64,000 nucleotides of DNA, taken from Leptidea sinapis. Taxonomy: Eukaryota; Arthropoda; Insecta; Lepidoptera; Pieridae. Location: contig NC_066301.1 of assembly GCF_905404315.1 (NCBI RefSeq), forward strand, positions 2,852,001 to 2,916,000, written 5' to 3'. Positions 33,247 to 45,366 of this stretch are shown here, one piece after another. The position numbers were made by a program, and so were the translations under genes. The notes beneath the pieces are model-generated. The model had not been told where the DNA came from and made no database searches. It worked only from the letters and a program-made list of their open reading frames with translations. The stretch's first letter is position 1, and each line of letters opens with the position of its first letter.

Positions 33247-33548
33247 CTATAAAAATAAGGACAAGACGATCAGGACGTTCAGCTGATGGTAATTGATACG
33301 CCCTGCCCATTACAATGAAGTGCCTCTTAGGATTCTTGAAAAGATCTCAAAAATTCTTAACGACACCAGAATTTCGCTCGTCACCTTGAGACATGTTAAG
33401 TCTCATTTTTCCATAAATATTACCAGCTACGACGCCCTTCAGACCGAAACACAATAATGTTCTTCTTCACGCGAGAAATAGGCGCCATTGTGGTGTACCC
33501 ATAATCTAGCCGGCATCCTGAGTAAAGGAGCCTCCCACTGATGACTGG
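33247..33548 (-). repeat. Family Z repeat, near-complete copy
   Basis: Minus strand starts at GGAGGCTCCTTTACTCAGGA (about 33535) and runs through the Z blocks to CAGCTGAACGTCCTGATCGT and a CCTTATTTT-like end. It is one of the two near-full-length copies used to define family Z; no TIR or target duplication is obvious. Confidence 0.8.
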
Positions 33549-33782
33549 TGGGTGGTGGCTAGCTATATAGTAATATTATGTTCACAGGTTTATTATTATT
33601 AAAAATAATTTAATATGGAATAAACCTTTGATATTTAAAAATCTTTGTTGGTTAAGACTGTTTTTTCAGTTTTTCTAGAATCTCGTTTTTGTAAGCTAAG
33701 AATTTTTTAAATCGTTTTTTTCCATTTTAACAAGCTATTCCTCGAAATTAGTCCTTACTTCTTTTTGATTTGTGTCTTTTTC

Positions 33783-34310
33783 AGTTTTTCCAACCGACTC
33801 CAAAAACGGAGGAAGAAATAAGGAAGTTCTGAATTCGATATTTTGTATTTTGGCATGTTTTTAGGGTTCCGTAGCTAATTGGCAAAAAACGTGTGGGGTA
33901 TGGATAGGTCTTCAAAAATGATATTGAGGTTTTTTATATCATTTTTTTCTAAACTGAATAGTTTGCGCGAGAGACACTTCTAAGGTAGAAAAATGTATGT
34001 CACCTGTAACTTCTAAAATAACAGAATGATAAAACTAAAAAATTTATATGATATACATGCAACTTATACATTCACCATGCAAACTTCCACCGAAAATTAG
34101 TTTGAACGAGATCTAGGAAGTAGTTTTTTTAATACGTATAAATGATGAGAGCTCATTTGCATTGTATGATTTTGAGCAAAGTTTTTTTGCCTTTTCCATT
34201 TAAATAATTTAATATCATTTTCCTTTCTACACAACTTTTATATTATGTAAGTTGCTGCTACGGAACCCTTCATGACCGAGTCTGACTCGCATGTGACCGC
34301 TTTTTTACTT
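33783..34310 (+). repeat. Lepidopteran dispersed repeat (AACCGACT... to ...CCGACTCGCA type)
   Basis: Begins CAACCGACTCCAAAAACGGA and contains TTTTTAGGGTTCCGTAGCTA. It ends ACGGAACCCTTCATGACCGA, GTCTGACTCGCATGTGACCG, CTTTTTTAC. This terminal block, with the inverted GGGTTCCGTA/ACGGAACCC pair, is one I know from many lepidopteran genomes. Confidence 0.65.
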
Positions 34311-34314
34311 TATA

Positions 34315-35030
34315 TGAATAATTAACATCAATTCATCTGTTGCTACTGTTTATGCCTTGCATGGTGTGTGTTATTTGATCGATTTCGTAAATGTAGTTCT
34401 TCTCAGGTCTGAGGCATTATTTTTAGAATGGGTGGGAGTTTTTCACTTTCAATATATATACTGAATTAAGATGAATTTACAAATCGAAACTTATTATAAT
34501 GTATTTAGCATTAAAAAAATCACTCAGCTTAATATGTATGTAGAGAATATATGTATTTTTATATATTCTCAAATATGATGATTTATTAACGTCGATTTAC
34601 GAATCCCAATTAAGGCAAAAATAAATTCATAAATATGTACCTAGTTTCTAAAATGAAAAAGTTAATTTGTGCACAAAATTATGTTTTTTTATGACATAAT
34701 AATACAAAAGAAGAACAAGTTACACTTACAATAAGACCTTAGTCGCGTCGCACCAACAGGGACCAAAGCGTATCGTGAGACAAAATGATCAATCACTTTG
34801 TCCGACTCGTGAACTTTGAAACTGAGGGTGAATTTTGTCACGTGTTTGAATCACACGTGATTTAAATCAATGAATTACAACAATTATTATCATCATCCAA
34901 GAGCGCTGCTTTTATGAGGCAGAACAGAGGTGGTTAAGGAAGACACTGCACATACAGTAACTGCTGTTAAAGTTACATAATTTAACGTTAATGATGATTT
35001 TAAAAACTTGACTGGAGCTTAGACTGCAAA
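34315..35030. other. AT-rich stretch without recognised gene
   Basis: Nothing recognised. Confidence 0.4.
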
Positions 35031-35036
35031 TAGTTC

Positions 35037-35272
35037 TTTAAGATACATAATAGCTTTAAAGGTTAATATATACACTTTCATAATAAAGTCCCAGCCATTG
35101 TTTAGGCTTTATCTATAAATAAATTAGACAGCTGAATATCTAAGTGATCGGACTTCTTCTCTCTCTGAGCGCTATCTGTTTCCGAAGCAGTGGTAGTGTT
35201 AGAAGAGACATTTAAAAAAATCTGAAGGCATCAATTTTGATATAATAAATGACTTTTATGTCTTAAATAAAT
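35037..35272 (+). mobile_element. Family J LINE, short 5'-truncated 3' end
   Basis: Matches the 3' end of the family J copies: GATACATAATAGCTTTAAAG, AATAAAGTCCCAGCCATTG, TCTATAAATAAATTAGA and an end ATGACTTTTATGTCTTA. It is clearly more diverged than the other two copies. Confidence 0.8.
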
Positions 35273-35279
35273 CTAAATT

Positions 35280-37995
35280 CTTCCCAAGTAAATCCTTCAA
35301 TCCAAATTTATAAGAACGACAATAACAAGATAAACTCTCATATATAAACCGTTAGCCAATTTTGAATAAAATTTCTAGAATTTTCATTTTATTTGGATCT
35401 CAGATAAAATATACATAAAAGGAATCCTTTTCTGGAATTGGAAAACTTTGCAATGTTTCGATATCTGTTTAGATTTGTTTCATTATTTATTCGTAACAAA
35501 TATTGGGTATCAGAAAATAATAAAATTGATTATTTGTCCAGATATTACATAATATAACAATCCAGATAATTTTTCTTGTACAATATTCGAATAATAATGC
35601 TTTTTTAAATAATATAATACATTTAAATAAAATCTGCAGTCCCCCTGAAAACGAGATCTGGAAAGGTCTTGAAACGTCGGGTTAACTAAAATAAAAATAA
35701 AGAAGTAACCTTACTGCAAAAATCTAATGTAAAAACACAGTTACAATTACACGCGATCCTTTAAAAGTATTTTATTTAAATGTGGTTATCAAATCAAAGA
35801 AAAACTAATATAATACTCTACATTCCACAAGTCGTTTTCTGTTTTTAATGAATACATGAATAAGAGAAGAGAATAGAAATAAGAGAATTCAAAAAACATG
35901 GTGGAATTTAGAAATTTGGATATCTTAACATGGGATAAGCTTTTAAATGTAGGGATATTTTTGGGTGAAATTTATTACAACATTTGAATTATACAAAAAT
36001 CAGGATAACCCTGATATTTATAGTGTTAATCTCTTATTTATTTTTTCTTTCAGTATTTCAATATTAAAATATACGAGTACTTAATACTTAAACTGCTCAT
36101 AATTTTCTCCAAGAAAAGGTTTGATTATAGGAGATTCGTAAAAATTCAGACAATCTTTGGAGATAGAGTAAATAATACTCCAAATGATCAAGTTATGACT
36201 CGCTTTGGTGAGGACCTCTAGTTTCTTGGAAGCCAGAGTGCTTCATTGAGGACTTCCACTCTTCCTGATGTTAAAGGACTTTTAATGCGTGAAATTGTAG
36301 AATTGGTCAAATTTAATGATCGAATTGCTTCGTAAACAAAACATACATAGCTGAAGTCTTGGTAATGTGCTGCTACTATAATTAATGTAAATATTGTACA
36401 TATGAGGACATCGGTCGACATAAATACATTTACTTAAAGTTGTATTTTCAATAATTATATAAATAAAAATATGATTGCCGAGTTGAAATTGATAGGAAGT
36501 AAAGTTATTTGTTACGGTGAATATATGGCTTCCAGATCATTTTCTTGCGAAAAACATGAAAGTAAACGAGTTATGGCTATTAAGTCGATTTCGATTAATG
36601 CATTTAAAAAGAAAATGAAAGGAAACATGTAATATTATTGCGAAGATACTCACTCTAGTTCTGTGTTAATATCATGTGAATATATTGTAAACGTCATAAT
36701 ATAATATACAAGAGTGTGGTAGTTAAACAGTAGGTATTTTGAGACGTATAGTACTTTCAATTCTTATTATTTTTTTGCAATAGCCAATTATTCAAACCAT
36801 AAATCACATCATATCTTCTCAACGACCAAATACATTTAGAATAAGCTAAACAACTTCTGGGACTTCATAAATAAATACTGGTGCTGATTGTTACAAGCAT
36901 TGTTTATAAGTAGGAAATGATTAATTATTATTTAACATTATTATATTGTGTATCCTATCCACGTGGCATTTTAAAAGAGAACTATGAATCTTCACTATTT
37001 TACCACATTTACGTTATACTCTTCTCCAAATACGATAGCTTTGTGACGGATTGGAACAAAAATCTTTACAGTAAATAAATATTATCATCTTACTAACTGC
37101 TAGTTGCTTAAAGTATATTTAAAGTAAAATTTAATGAACTATTAACTTTAAGGATGCTTTCTGCAACTGGCAGTTACTCTCGTATTTCAAATCAAATCAA
37201 ATCAAAATCTCTTTTCCATGTATGTCACAGCAATGACACTTATTAATCTCAAAATATTATATTTTTCTAATTGAATTTGCCGTATCTTATTTGAAGTTGA
37301 TTTTAAACTATTTCATTCAACTGAAGATAATATTATAAATAAAACAACAGCTAACCGTTAAGTACCTCAGCGATAATATTATTAACACGTTATTCACAAG
37401 GTAGTTAAAATTTATATACAATAATTAATGGACTGTATAAGGCGGTCCAGTAATTTGTCCCGAGCTCCGAACATATTGCTTGTTAATTAAGTTGAATTGT
37501 ATTTTATCTTTTGTATTATAATTAAGTGTAAATTCAAAGGATATAAATAAAACGAAGTTATAAAGTTTTTATATTATTAACGGTGCTTATATTATAGTCA
37601 TATCTTTTTGCAATTGAAACACACAAAGTCTCTCGATATCAAATATATTAAATAATATCTGCAAGTATAATGATGACCGGGCTGCAAGTCCGGGTAGATA
37701 ACTGGTTTTACTTTTAATCCAAGTCACTTGTGACAATAACTTCATTATTTGTTAGTTGTTACTGTTAGCCGGTCCGGATAATCCGGATCTATGACGATGT
37801 ATGAAGCCTTACAGACTTAAACGGCTGGCTGTGTCAATAATTGCGTTAACCGTAAAACCGTTGCGGTCCACCGCATATCACTATCATTTAAATTTTTGTT
37901 ATTTACCTATGTTGGTCTGAGCAGTTGTTGATCTTGTTATTAAAACAATAATATGGATATAGTGATTTATTAAGCAGTTGTTTTTATTTTATTAA
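35280..37995. other. AT-rich intergenic stretch without recognised gene
   Basis: No domain, RNA gene or known repeat recognised. The 67-codon minus-strand frame at 36218-36421 is unsupported. A TCAAATCAAATCAAATC microrepeat lies at about 37187-37205. Confidence 0.45.
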
Positions 37996-37999
37996 AATA

Positions 38000-38090
38000 A
38001 GGGACGAGACGAGTAGGACGTTCAGCTGATTTTTGAAAACCCAAAAATTCTTAGTGCCACTACAATTGCGCTCGTCACCTTGAGTTGATA
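38000..38090 (-). repeat. Family Z repeat, 3' part with internal deletion
   Basis: Minus strand carries CTCAAGGTGACGAGCGCAAT, AGTGCCACTAAGAATTTTTG and CAGCTGAACGTCCTACTCGT. Confidence 0.75.
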
Positions 38091-38392
38091 GATATTAGTT
38101 ATCATGATTTTGTGAGTACTAACAATAAATAAATTGAACTACTTTTCTGAATAAAAATATTGCAATTGCTTTTAAATTGGAAATTCATTTGCTCTGTTGA
38201 ATTTAGATATCGTTATCTGTGTTAATCTAATGTTAAATGAATAAACATTATATTTATCACAGTAATTAAATATCTATTGATAAAATTTACACCTGATTGC
38301 TACAATACAAACCTGCATACAGTGGGCATAAACTTGTTAATATCATTCTTACTCACTGGATATCCGCCGTCCCTCGGCATTGTGGTTTTGAA

Positions 38393-38765
38393 ATCCCTAT
38401 TAATATTATAAATGTGAATGTAAGTTTGTTATGCTTTCACGCTTTAACCTCCAAACCGATTTTGATAAAATTTAGTACAAAGATAGACTAGAGCTTGAAA
38501 AAGGGCATTGTAAAGACATAAATGGAAGGGTTAAAATAGGGGATGGCAGTTTGTATAGAAATTTGTCATTATTGAAGATAAAACAATAAATAGTTGTATT
38601 TAGGCACTTGATAATAAATAATTTCAAGCATTTTTGAAACTTTGACCTACGTGGGGATGAAGTAAGAGATTAATAGTCACAGGAAAATACTATTAAAGAC
38701 ACTGTCCACAATGACAAGGGATATGCGCTGAATCATAGAAGAGGGCTGCCAGCAGCGGCAGCAAT
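38393..38765 (-). repeat. Family R-related repeat, copy 3
   Basis: Aligns along its length with 57788-58185: GTGAATGTAAGTTTGTTATG, ATAAAATTTAGTACAAAGAT, GGGGATGGCAGTTTGTAT, TTTGAAACTTTGACCTACG, CTGCCAGCAGCGG. Its outer end is the inverted equivalent of the 3' end of 31463-31807. Confidence 0.75.
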
Positions 38766-38955
38766 TTTCATAAATTGACTAAAATTATGTCAATTATTTC
38801 AAAATTAAATAATGAATAAATTTTCAAAATAAATTTCTTCTGAAACTCTCCGCACATTATAATAATATTTTTTAAGCAATTTGTATTCTTTTTAAAGTGA
38901 TAACCTTCACTTCTGGGATTAACACACAAACAAAATTTTTAAAACAAAATTTTAT

Positions 38956-39130
38956 GATCTATCCGGGACTCAATTCACGACCTCTCGCGTTCCGTGCCAG
39001 TGCTCTTTAACTGAGCCAACCGTTCGAGTGACCTATCGTTTATAAAATCTTGTATGCTTTGTACAACTCTCAGGTTGTGGCTTCATCTACAGGATCTACT
39101 TAACAGTTGATAACTGCTCAACCCCAATAT
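38956..39130 (-). repeat. tRNA-derived SINE-like repeat, copy 2
   Basis: The minus strand shows an A-box-like TTGGCTCAGTTAAAGAGCAC and, 30 nt on, a B-box-like GAGGTCGTGAATTGAGTCCC, preceded by the ~120 bp shared with 25591-25733. The tRNA-like part lies at the 3' rather than the 5' end of the shared unit, which is unusual for a SINE. It directly abuts the 3' end of LINE B. Confidence 0.65.
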
Positions 39131-39152
39131 GAGTGGTGAACAAATCCAGGTC

Positions 39153-40883
39153 TTATAGGTTAGACAAATCGTTGAAATACCAACCAGCCCGTAGTAGAGA
39201 ACTACTTTGTCTATAATTAGTTCTAGGTCCGGGAACATGCAGGCAGCATGGTCTCCGGAGTGAAGCAAACGGAACCTGAAGACCAATGCGCGCGAGCAGT
39301 TCAGGACAGTCGACCGAACCCCTCGCTATATTCATTAAGTAAATGAGATCGGCTATATGTCTCCTCTCTTCCAATGGCAGAATATGGAATTTTTGACAGC
39401 GCTTATTGTAGTTCGGAATATATGCTTTTATTTTAATTAGAAGATGACGCAGAAACCGTTTTTGTAACGCTTCAATACGTCTAATGTTTATATTGTAGAT
39501 GGGGTTCCACACTTGTGAGGCGTATTCTAAGTGACTTCTAACATATGCACCGTATAATATTTTTATGGCTTTAATGGAATTAAATTCTGAAGATAAAACC
39601 TAAGCATTTCGATGCCTTAATTATGATCGAGTTAATGTGATCGTCAAATATTAATTTATTATCAAATACAATTCCTAGGTCAATATTTTAATCTATAATT
39701 GAATGTAATGGGAGTAGATTTTCTAGTATATGAAGTTATATAACATTTATTAACATTTAAATCTAATTTATTTTCAAAGCAATGATCTTCAAATCGAGAT
39801 CATCCTGAAGGTGTTGTGCACATTCAAGTGATCTGGTAGGAGATAGTTATCTTTATATCGTCAGCAAATAATAATATTTTTGAATTAAGAAAGCATGAAG
39901 AAATATCGTTTATAAATATATTAAAAACAAAGGGGACCTAGAAGTGATCCTTGAGGAACTCCTCATGGAATCAGGATTATTGACGACGCGTAGCCTTGTA
40001 GTACGACGGTCTGGCACCTGTTTTGTACATATGATGTAAACCATCTGAACAGATTTCCATGTATACCTACAGACTGCAACTTACGCAATAATAGTAAGTG
40101 GTCAATTCTATCGAAACATTTACTGTAATCTGTATATATGACATCAACTTGTGCAGGTTCTGACATATAGACAGCCAGATATTCGCTACAAATAATAAGG
40201 TTTGAAACAGTGGATCGACCTTTCAAGAAACCATGTTGCTCTGAGCTAAAAGTGTGTTTTAAGCTATCATATAATTGCTTAAAAACAACTCTCTCTAAAA
40301 TTTTGGCAAATAAGCGTAATTTAGATATAGGTCTATAATTTGTAACTATATCTTTAGGGCCTTTTTTGTGTATCTGAGTAATTTAAGCCGTTTTCCAAAT
40401 ATTAGGTACCACTCCCTCTGATAGTTGAGCGTTTGAACAACAAGGTGAAGGGAATGACAAGACTCCTGGCACAATTTACAACAAACACTGCAGGGATGTT
40501 ATCTGGGCCAGAAGATTTGGCTAAATTGAGTGATTTTAATAATTTATACAATTCCGGGGGCAAAATTTCAACATCATGAATATCTGTTACTGTAAAATTG
40601 TTATTTGCAATTTCATGTGTAGAGTAGTCATTATAATTATTATCTAGGAAATTGGAATTGAAGTAATCATTAAACATTTTGAAAATGTCTTCGCGCTCCC
40701 CAAAGCGTAAAACTGCAGGCAATGAGCTATTGTGGTTTTTATGTATGACCAAAAAGCTCTTGGGTTTGTGCAGATATTTTTTTCTATACTGGAAATATAA
40801 TCTGAGAACATGTTCTTTTCTAAGGCTTTACCACGTTCCCTGAGAGTTATAAAGGAATTGAAGTCTGATCTGTTACCGTACAT
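39153..40883 (-). pseudogene. LINE B reverse transcriptase, fragmented
   Basis: Pieces in order on the minus strand: a linker with NPRAFWSYIKT, LAKSSGPDNIPAVFV, KGRSTVSNLIICSEYLAV, VIYTDYSKCFDRIDHLLLL (first catalytic Asp block, Y-x-D-x-S-K-C-F-D), GVPQGSLLGP near 39930-39950, LLFADDIKI (FADD) near 39850-39875, and a C-terminal block at 39153-39512 with IEALQKRFLRHLLIK and LPLEERRHIADLIYL. At least five frame changes separate them. It is an old copy; the catalytic motifs remain readable. Confidence 0.8.
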
Positions 40884-41269
40884 CTTGTATTTAGAATGGA
40901 ATTTGTATTTTTCTTTAAGAATTTTAATGAGTGGCTTTTTATACCAAGGAGAATATTTACGTGACGGGATAATTATTTTTGAGGGTATATACTGATTTTT
41001 TAAGTCGTTTAAAATGCCATAAAAAAGGTCGCGGCTTGTTCAAGGGATCTCTAGGAATGGGATAGTTCGAGATGCCAATCAATTATACTCAGCTTTGATA
41101 TAATTGAGTCATAATCACCCGAATTATATAAGAACTTTGTATAAGGTCGAGGTCTTAAAGTATGAAGCTGCACAAAGTCGGCTAAAATGCATAGAGCTGG
41201 GTGATGCTGGTCTTCAGGTACTAGAGGGTTAGGACAGGACGAGACAAATACTTCACTATTACAAAAAAT

Positions 41270-41960
41270 TTAATCTAATATTCTGTCATTTACGTTAGGT
41301 ATCTGGTTATATTGCGATAAGTTACTCAAATTAATATTATCAAAAAACTCTACTTGGTGTGGGCCTTGTACATTAAAAACAGTATAGGACGAATTTTCAT
41401 TACATTGATTCCACCTTAGGTTTGGCATATTGAAATCTCCTAGTAATATAATCTTATCGTATGGGTTATTTAAAACAAGATCGGTATCAAGGTGTTCCGA
41501 AAAGGATATTAATTGTACAGGTAATGAGTTACCTGAACTTTGGTTACAAAAATAAGCAGTACATAAATGCAATTTATACTTAATTACAGGCTTACGGCAT
41601 TGCAATGTCAGCGTCACCCATATACCCTCAACATTCAAGCAAAGTATTTAAGCAAATGTTTCTATAGAAAGCCGATGTTATCTATATGATTATATGATAG
41701 TTTTGATTGTAGATTTTGACCATCATTATAATAAATATTGCATAGGTACAGAATAGTTAGAAAACTTAATGAGAGAATAAAGCGCAAGAAACAGTCCCTA
41801 AAACCACAAAAATATAAGAAATAAAATAAAGAAACTAATTTAATTAAATCATAAGTGTCTACTATAGGCACAATGGGACAAAAGCAGAAATGTAAGGCTG
41901 GCCGACCAAAAAAATACGATATTATTTGCAATTTGAGGGAAAAAGCAATTTGCAATTTCT
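41270..41960 (-). pseudogene. LINE B endonuclease, fragmented
   Basis: The best block (41270-41638) has LHLCTAYFCNQSSGN, KIILLGDFNMPNLRW (Asp/Asn motif) and a following variable region to PNVNDRILD. Upstream, around 41680-41740, a decayed stretch (CNIYYNDGQNLQSKL) stands where the Asn motif Y-x-N-x-R-G-L is expected. The Glu motif is not found. The Asp-His end is interrupted near 41260. Confidence 0.7.
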
Positions 41961-42073
41961 TTTTAAGATCTGATTCTGATACAATTGATATAATATGAGA
42001 TGTAGGGTTTTTTCGAGCAAATATTTTGTACCCCTTGACCTTCTTAGAGCATTTGTATACGTGAGGTGATCGT

Positions 42074-42906
42074 TCACGTAAACCCGTTTACACCTTGTAG
42101 GCCCAGGTCGGTGGGTATCAATATATGCTTTTTTGCTGCAGCAACGAAGTCATCTTTTAGGTATCTGTTATGCACCGAAACTATAATGTTCTTATTATGC
42201 TTGTCATTGCGCATAGGGACTCTTGAAATGTAGTTTATTTGCTCTTTGGGGATGATGCATCCAATATGGCTCCCTAGTTTGTTAAAGACCTCAAAGAGAT
42301 TTTCATATGGACGCATTGGGACACCCTTTATTTCTATATTGTTCATCCTAGATCGTTGCTCCGTTTCCCGCATAGAGATTTCAAGATTCGCAAACCGCTG
42401 TTGCAGTGCTTGAACGTCTTCCTTAGCCTTTATTAAACCTTTCACTTCTTTGTTGACCTCCGTGAATCTACATGTTAGAGACTCCACAAGATTCTGGGCA
42501 AACTCTAAAGAAGTCTTCACTTCGCAAAGCTCTGGTTTAAGTAGCTTTAGGTCGGCAATATCTGCTTTCATGTTTTTGATATCTGCGATATCAGCCTGTA
42601 TAGCCTTGCTGCTAGCATTAGAGACGGTAGGGATTCCATCTGAGCAGACAGGCGTTTCAACTCGACGGTAATGCTATTAATATCGGCTGTTGTAGGTAAT
42701 CTCGGAAGCAGCGGTTGCTTTTCGGTTGAAGATGGATGGGGGCTGGTAGCTCCGGCACTCCTACAATTCAGGCACTTCCAACTGTTTCTTCTATCTTCAC
42801 CCAGCTTACGGTAGCCACCCTCGGTGATACCAGCACAAGGAAAGTCAAAACGCCCATGACATAAGGAGCATTGGACTCCATCCCGGAACTCAGCATCACA
42901 TCGCAT
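42074..42906 (-). pseudogene. LINE B ORF1, zinc finger + coiled coil + FP-like domain
   Basis: Start at 42906, with an earlier in-frame start not excluded. Piece 42568-42906 has a PHD-like finger CSLCHGRFDFPCAG and WKCLNCRS, where the usual His is Asp (FDFPC). After a frame change near 42570, piece 42074-42571 has a coiled coil (FAQNLVESLTCRFTEVNKEV) and RMNNIEIKGVPMRPYENL, then YLKDDFVAAAKK and PTDLGLQGV. This is the same FP-like C-terminal pattern as LINE A ORF1. Expected role: RNA binding and chaperone. Confidence 0.78.
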
Positions 42907-43104
42907 ACACTTCTACATATTAAGTGACAAAAAAAAAAATGGGCAAGTAGATTAGTGTAAAGTGTAAACGTACTAAACAGGGGAGTAGTAGTAAACGCAG
43001 CACCGTGTTATCTACGTGCAGCACTGACTGATGACTCACGTCACACTGCTTGCAGCCGTTCAGAACTGGTTTGACTAGATTGTCACTACCTGTATTCACG
43101 TACT

Positions 43105-43235
43105 GATGAGAAATGAGACTTAACATCTTATGTCTCAAGGTGACGAATCCTAAGTGGCACTGCATTGTAATGGGCAAGGCGTATCAGGTACAATCAACTG
43201 GACTCCCTGCTCGTTTCATCCCCTACTTTCAAAAA
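43105..43235 (+). repeat. Family Z repeat, 3' half
   Basis: AAATGAGACTTAACATCTTA, GTCTCAAGGTGACGAATCCT, GGCACTGCATTGTAATGGGC, CTGCTCGTTTCATCCCC. The 5' half is absent, replaced by the start of LINE B. Confidence 0.8.
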
Positions 43236-43843
43236 AAATATATTTTATCTGCCAATAGAAGTAACAAAAAGGATTATAACTATTAGCTAATAATATTATA
43301 TTATACCCATCTCCGAACATCCCTGGACTAACCAAACGTCTTCCAAACAAAGTTAGTCGATTGTTCTTGTAAGCAGTATTTACAGATTTCTTGCGTATTT
43401 CGCTTTGTTCTACATTCTGAAATTCTAATCGTCACGGTCGTCCCTCTTTTATGAGTTCTAAGCCATCCCCTCAAGTTTTCACCTCATCGAAACTTTCAAC
43501 TCTTGAGAAACTTGTGTGATTGTTGTCTATTTTGACCCTTAACAATTTGGTCAAAATTGAGTTCCATTAAAAATAAAATTTTATCTGTCTTGAATTCAGA
43601 TGATAAATACACTGGCCTGCAAAAGTAAGTATCACACTTATCAATTTTTTTTTTCTTAACTATAGAAGGTAGAGATTTAAGATTAAAAACGTTTTGTTGC
43701 AAATTTCATAGGCTTTAATTCTTAGAAACTCAAATTATACATCAGTAACATTTTTAACTTAAAAAAGATAAAACAATGAAAATATACATTTTTAGTTTAG
43801 TGTAAAAAAATTCAATTAAAATGTATTACATGTTATTTAATTT

Positions 43844-44343
43844 TTAATAACTGGTATTGCCTCCTCGAGCTCTGATTACAGCTTCGAGCCGGTTTGGCAT
43901 ACTGAACACTAGGTTTCGGAGCCGATGGAGAATATTCCCCATTCTCCCATTCTTCTACCAAGGCCTGCTTTAGTGCCCTCAGGGTAGTAGGTGCTGGTCT
44001 GCGATTTCTGACTAGCCTCCCAAGCTCATCCCAGGCGTGTTCAATCGGGTTGAGATCAGGACTTCTTGATGGCCAAGCTATCACGCTGACCTCCTGAATA
44101 TACTCTTGTACGATATGAGCCATGTGTGGCCGGGCATTATCATGCATCAGCATCGATCCATCACCCATATTTGCTAAATACGGCCCTGCATACTCATTGA
44201 GAATCTCTTGAGCATATCTTTGCCCAGTGAGGGTGCCATTTTCTATGGCTACTAGCTCTGTGCGACCTTCTGAAGATATGCCAGCCAATACATGTACACT
44301 GCCTTCACCGTATTGGACTCTTTCTGAAATGCAGGCTTGAAGG
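43844..44343 (-). pseudogene. Tc1-like transposase, C-terminal half
   Basis: Reads LQACISERVQYGEGSVHVLA, MLMHDNARPHMAHIVQEY (second catalytic Asp) and WPSRSPDLNPIEHAWDELGR (catalytic Glu), then RRPAPTTLRALKQALVEEW. A frameshift near 43930 moves the end (VFSMPNRLEAVIRARGG and NTSY, then a stop at 43844-43846) to another frame. There are 32 residues between Asp and Glu rather than the usual 34, so two codons may be lost. The first ten residues of the longest open frame here (up to 44369) belong to LINE C, not to the transposase. Confidence 0.92.
44340..44343. repeat. Target site duplication of LINE C, left copy (AAGG)
   Basis: AAGG here and at 49984-49987. Removing LINE C plus one copy restores the transposase reading frame across the junction. 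Confidence 0.8.
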
Positions 44344-45366
44344 ACTCGTCGGATCGGTCGATCGGACAAAGTGACGTGTTTCTTGAGTGCTCCCTAACAC
44401 TTTAATTGTATTTAATTATTTTGAGTAGTGTGAGGATGTTTACGGTGTAAAATACTAAATTTTGAAGTTAAATTTAAAATATGTGACAATCCAGTTTATA
44501 GAATCCTTATTTCATCGAGTAATATTAGTATTAATATTTCAATATTGTGTTTCGAGTGTCATGGTGTCAGTGAGCGGTTGTCTCCGTAAAAGTTGAAATC
44601 AAAAGATAAGTAAAAATTATAAATCAAGTCTGTTTTACATTAGTTTTATAATGAAGTTTAGTAACGATACTTCAAATACAGGCGTTACTTCACAGAAATT
44701 AACCGTTTCATCCGGCACTAAATACCTTTGAACTCCGAGTGCAATCTTCGACGTTTCATTAGGGTTTCATTAGATTACTGTTACAACAAGGTGATATTGA
44801 TAACTATCATAATAATTAAACAAACACAACAAACACAAGGGCTATTCATTACAACGTGAAATCAACAGTGACGGTATTATTTAACTAAATTCAACCATTG
44901 TGATTTTTGCGCTCAAAGACACTAAGTAAATTTGTGTTGGTGTAAAATAACTTGCGTCGGTAGTTCAAAATCCGTGCTTAATCTTTATGACGTCTGAGCC
45001 TATATTTGACGTGGGCTTGTAGCTTGTCACTTCACACATTTCAACCTGGTTATTAATTATTGAATAGCTTTGTTGTTTGACATCGGACTAACGTGTTGAT
45101 GATTACGGTTCGAATCTTATGTTTTTTTTTTTTTTTTTTTTTCATTTTTGTAGATTAACGTGTTTTTATTTATATGTTTTGGCCAATTTTAATTTTATTG
45201 TTGTTTATTTCATTGGAATTTTATTTGAATACTTACAGGTACATAATTTATTTTGTATTTTAATTTTTATTAAGGCTTTTTTTGTAAATAATTGATTGTC
45301 CTTTTACATATAATTGATTGAGCATAGATCATAATATTTTCCTATTGTAAATAATATTATAGCAGG
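44344..45366 (+). promoter_or_regulatory. LINE C 5' UTR with possible internal promoter
   Basis: LINEs carry their promoter inside the transcribed region. GTGACGTG at 44371-44378 resembles the downstream promoter element of Jockey-group LINEs (RGWCGTG, one mismatch) and sits close to +28 from the 5' border. The leader also has a run of 21 T at 45122-45142. No TATA box is needed or seen. The promoter call rests on motif position only. Confidence 0.4.

Larger units (their letters stand above)
39131..43085 (-). mobile_element. LINE B, decayed Jockey/CR1-like element
   Basis: The minus strand reads, from 43 kb down, a 5' UTR, ORF1 (zinc finger, coiled coil, FP-like domain), endonuclease and reverse transcriptase pieces, ending about 39131. 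All domains are represented but the ORFs are split by many stops and frameshifts. The 5' border near 43085 abuts a fragment of family Z. Confidence 0.85.

Noticed and set aside
36218..36421. 67-codon minus-strand frame
   Set aside because: No recognisable domain and no context; treated as chance.
44340..44369. Transposase start at 44369
   Set aside because: The first residues up to 44344 are antisense LINE C sequence; the true transposase start is at 50507.
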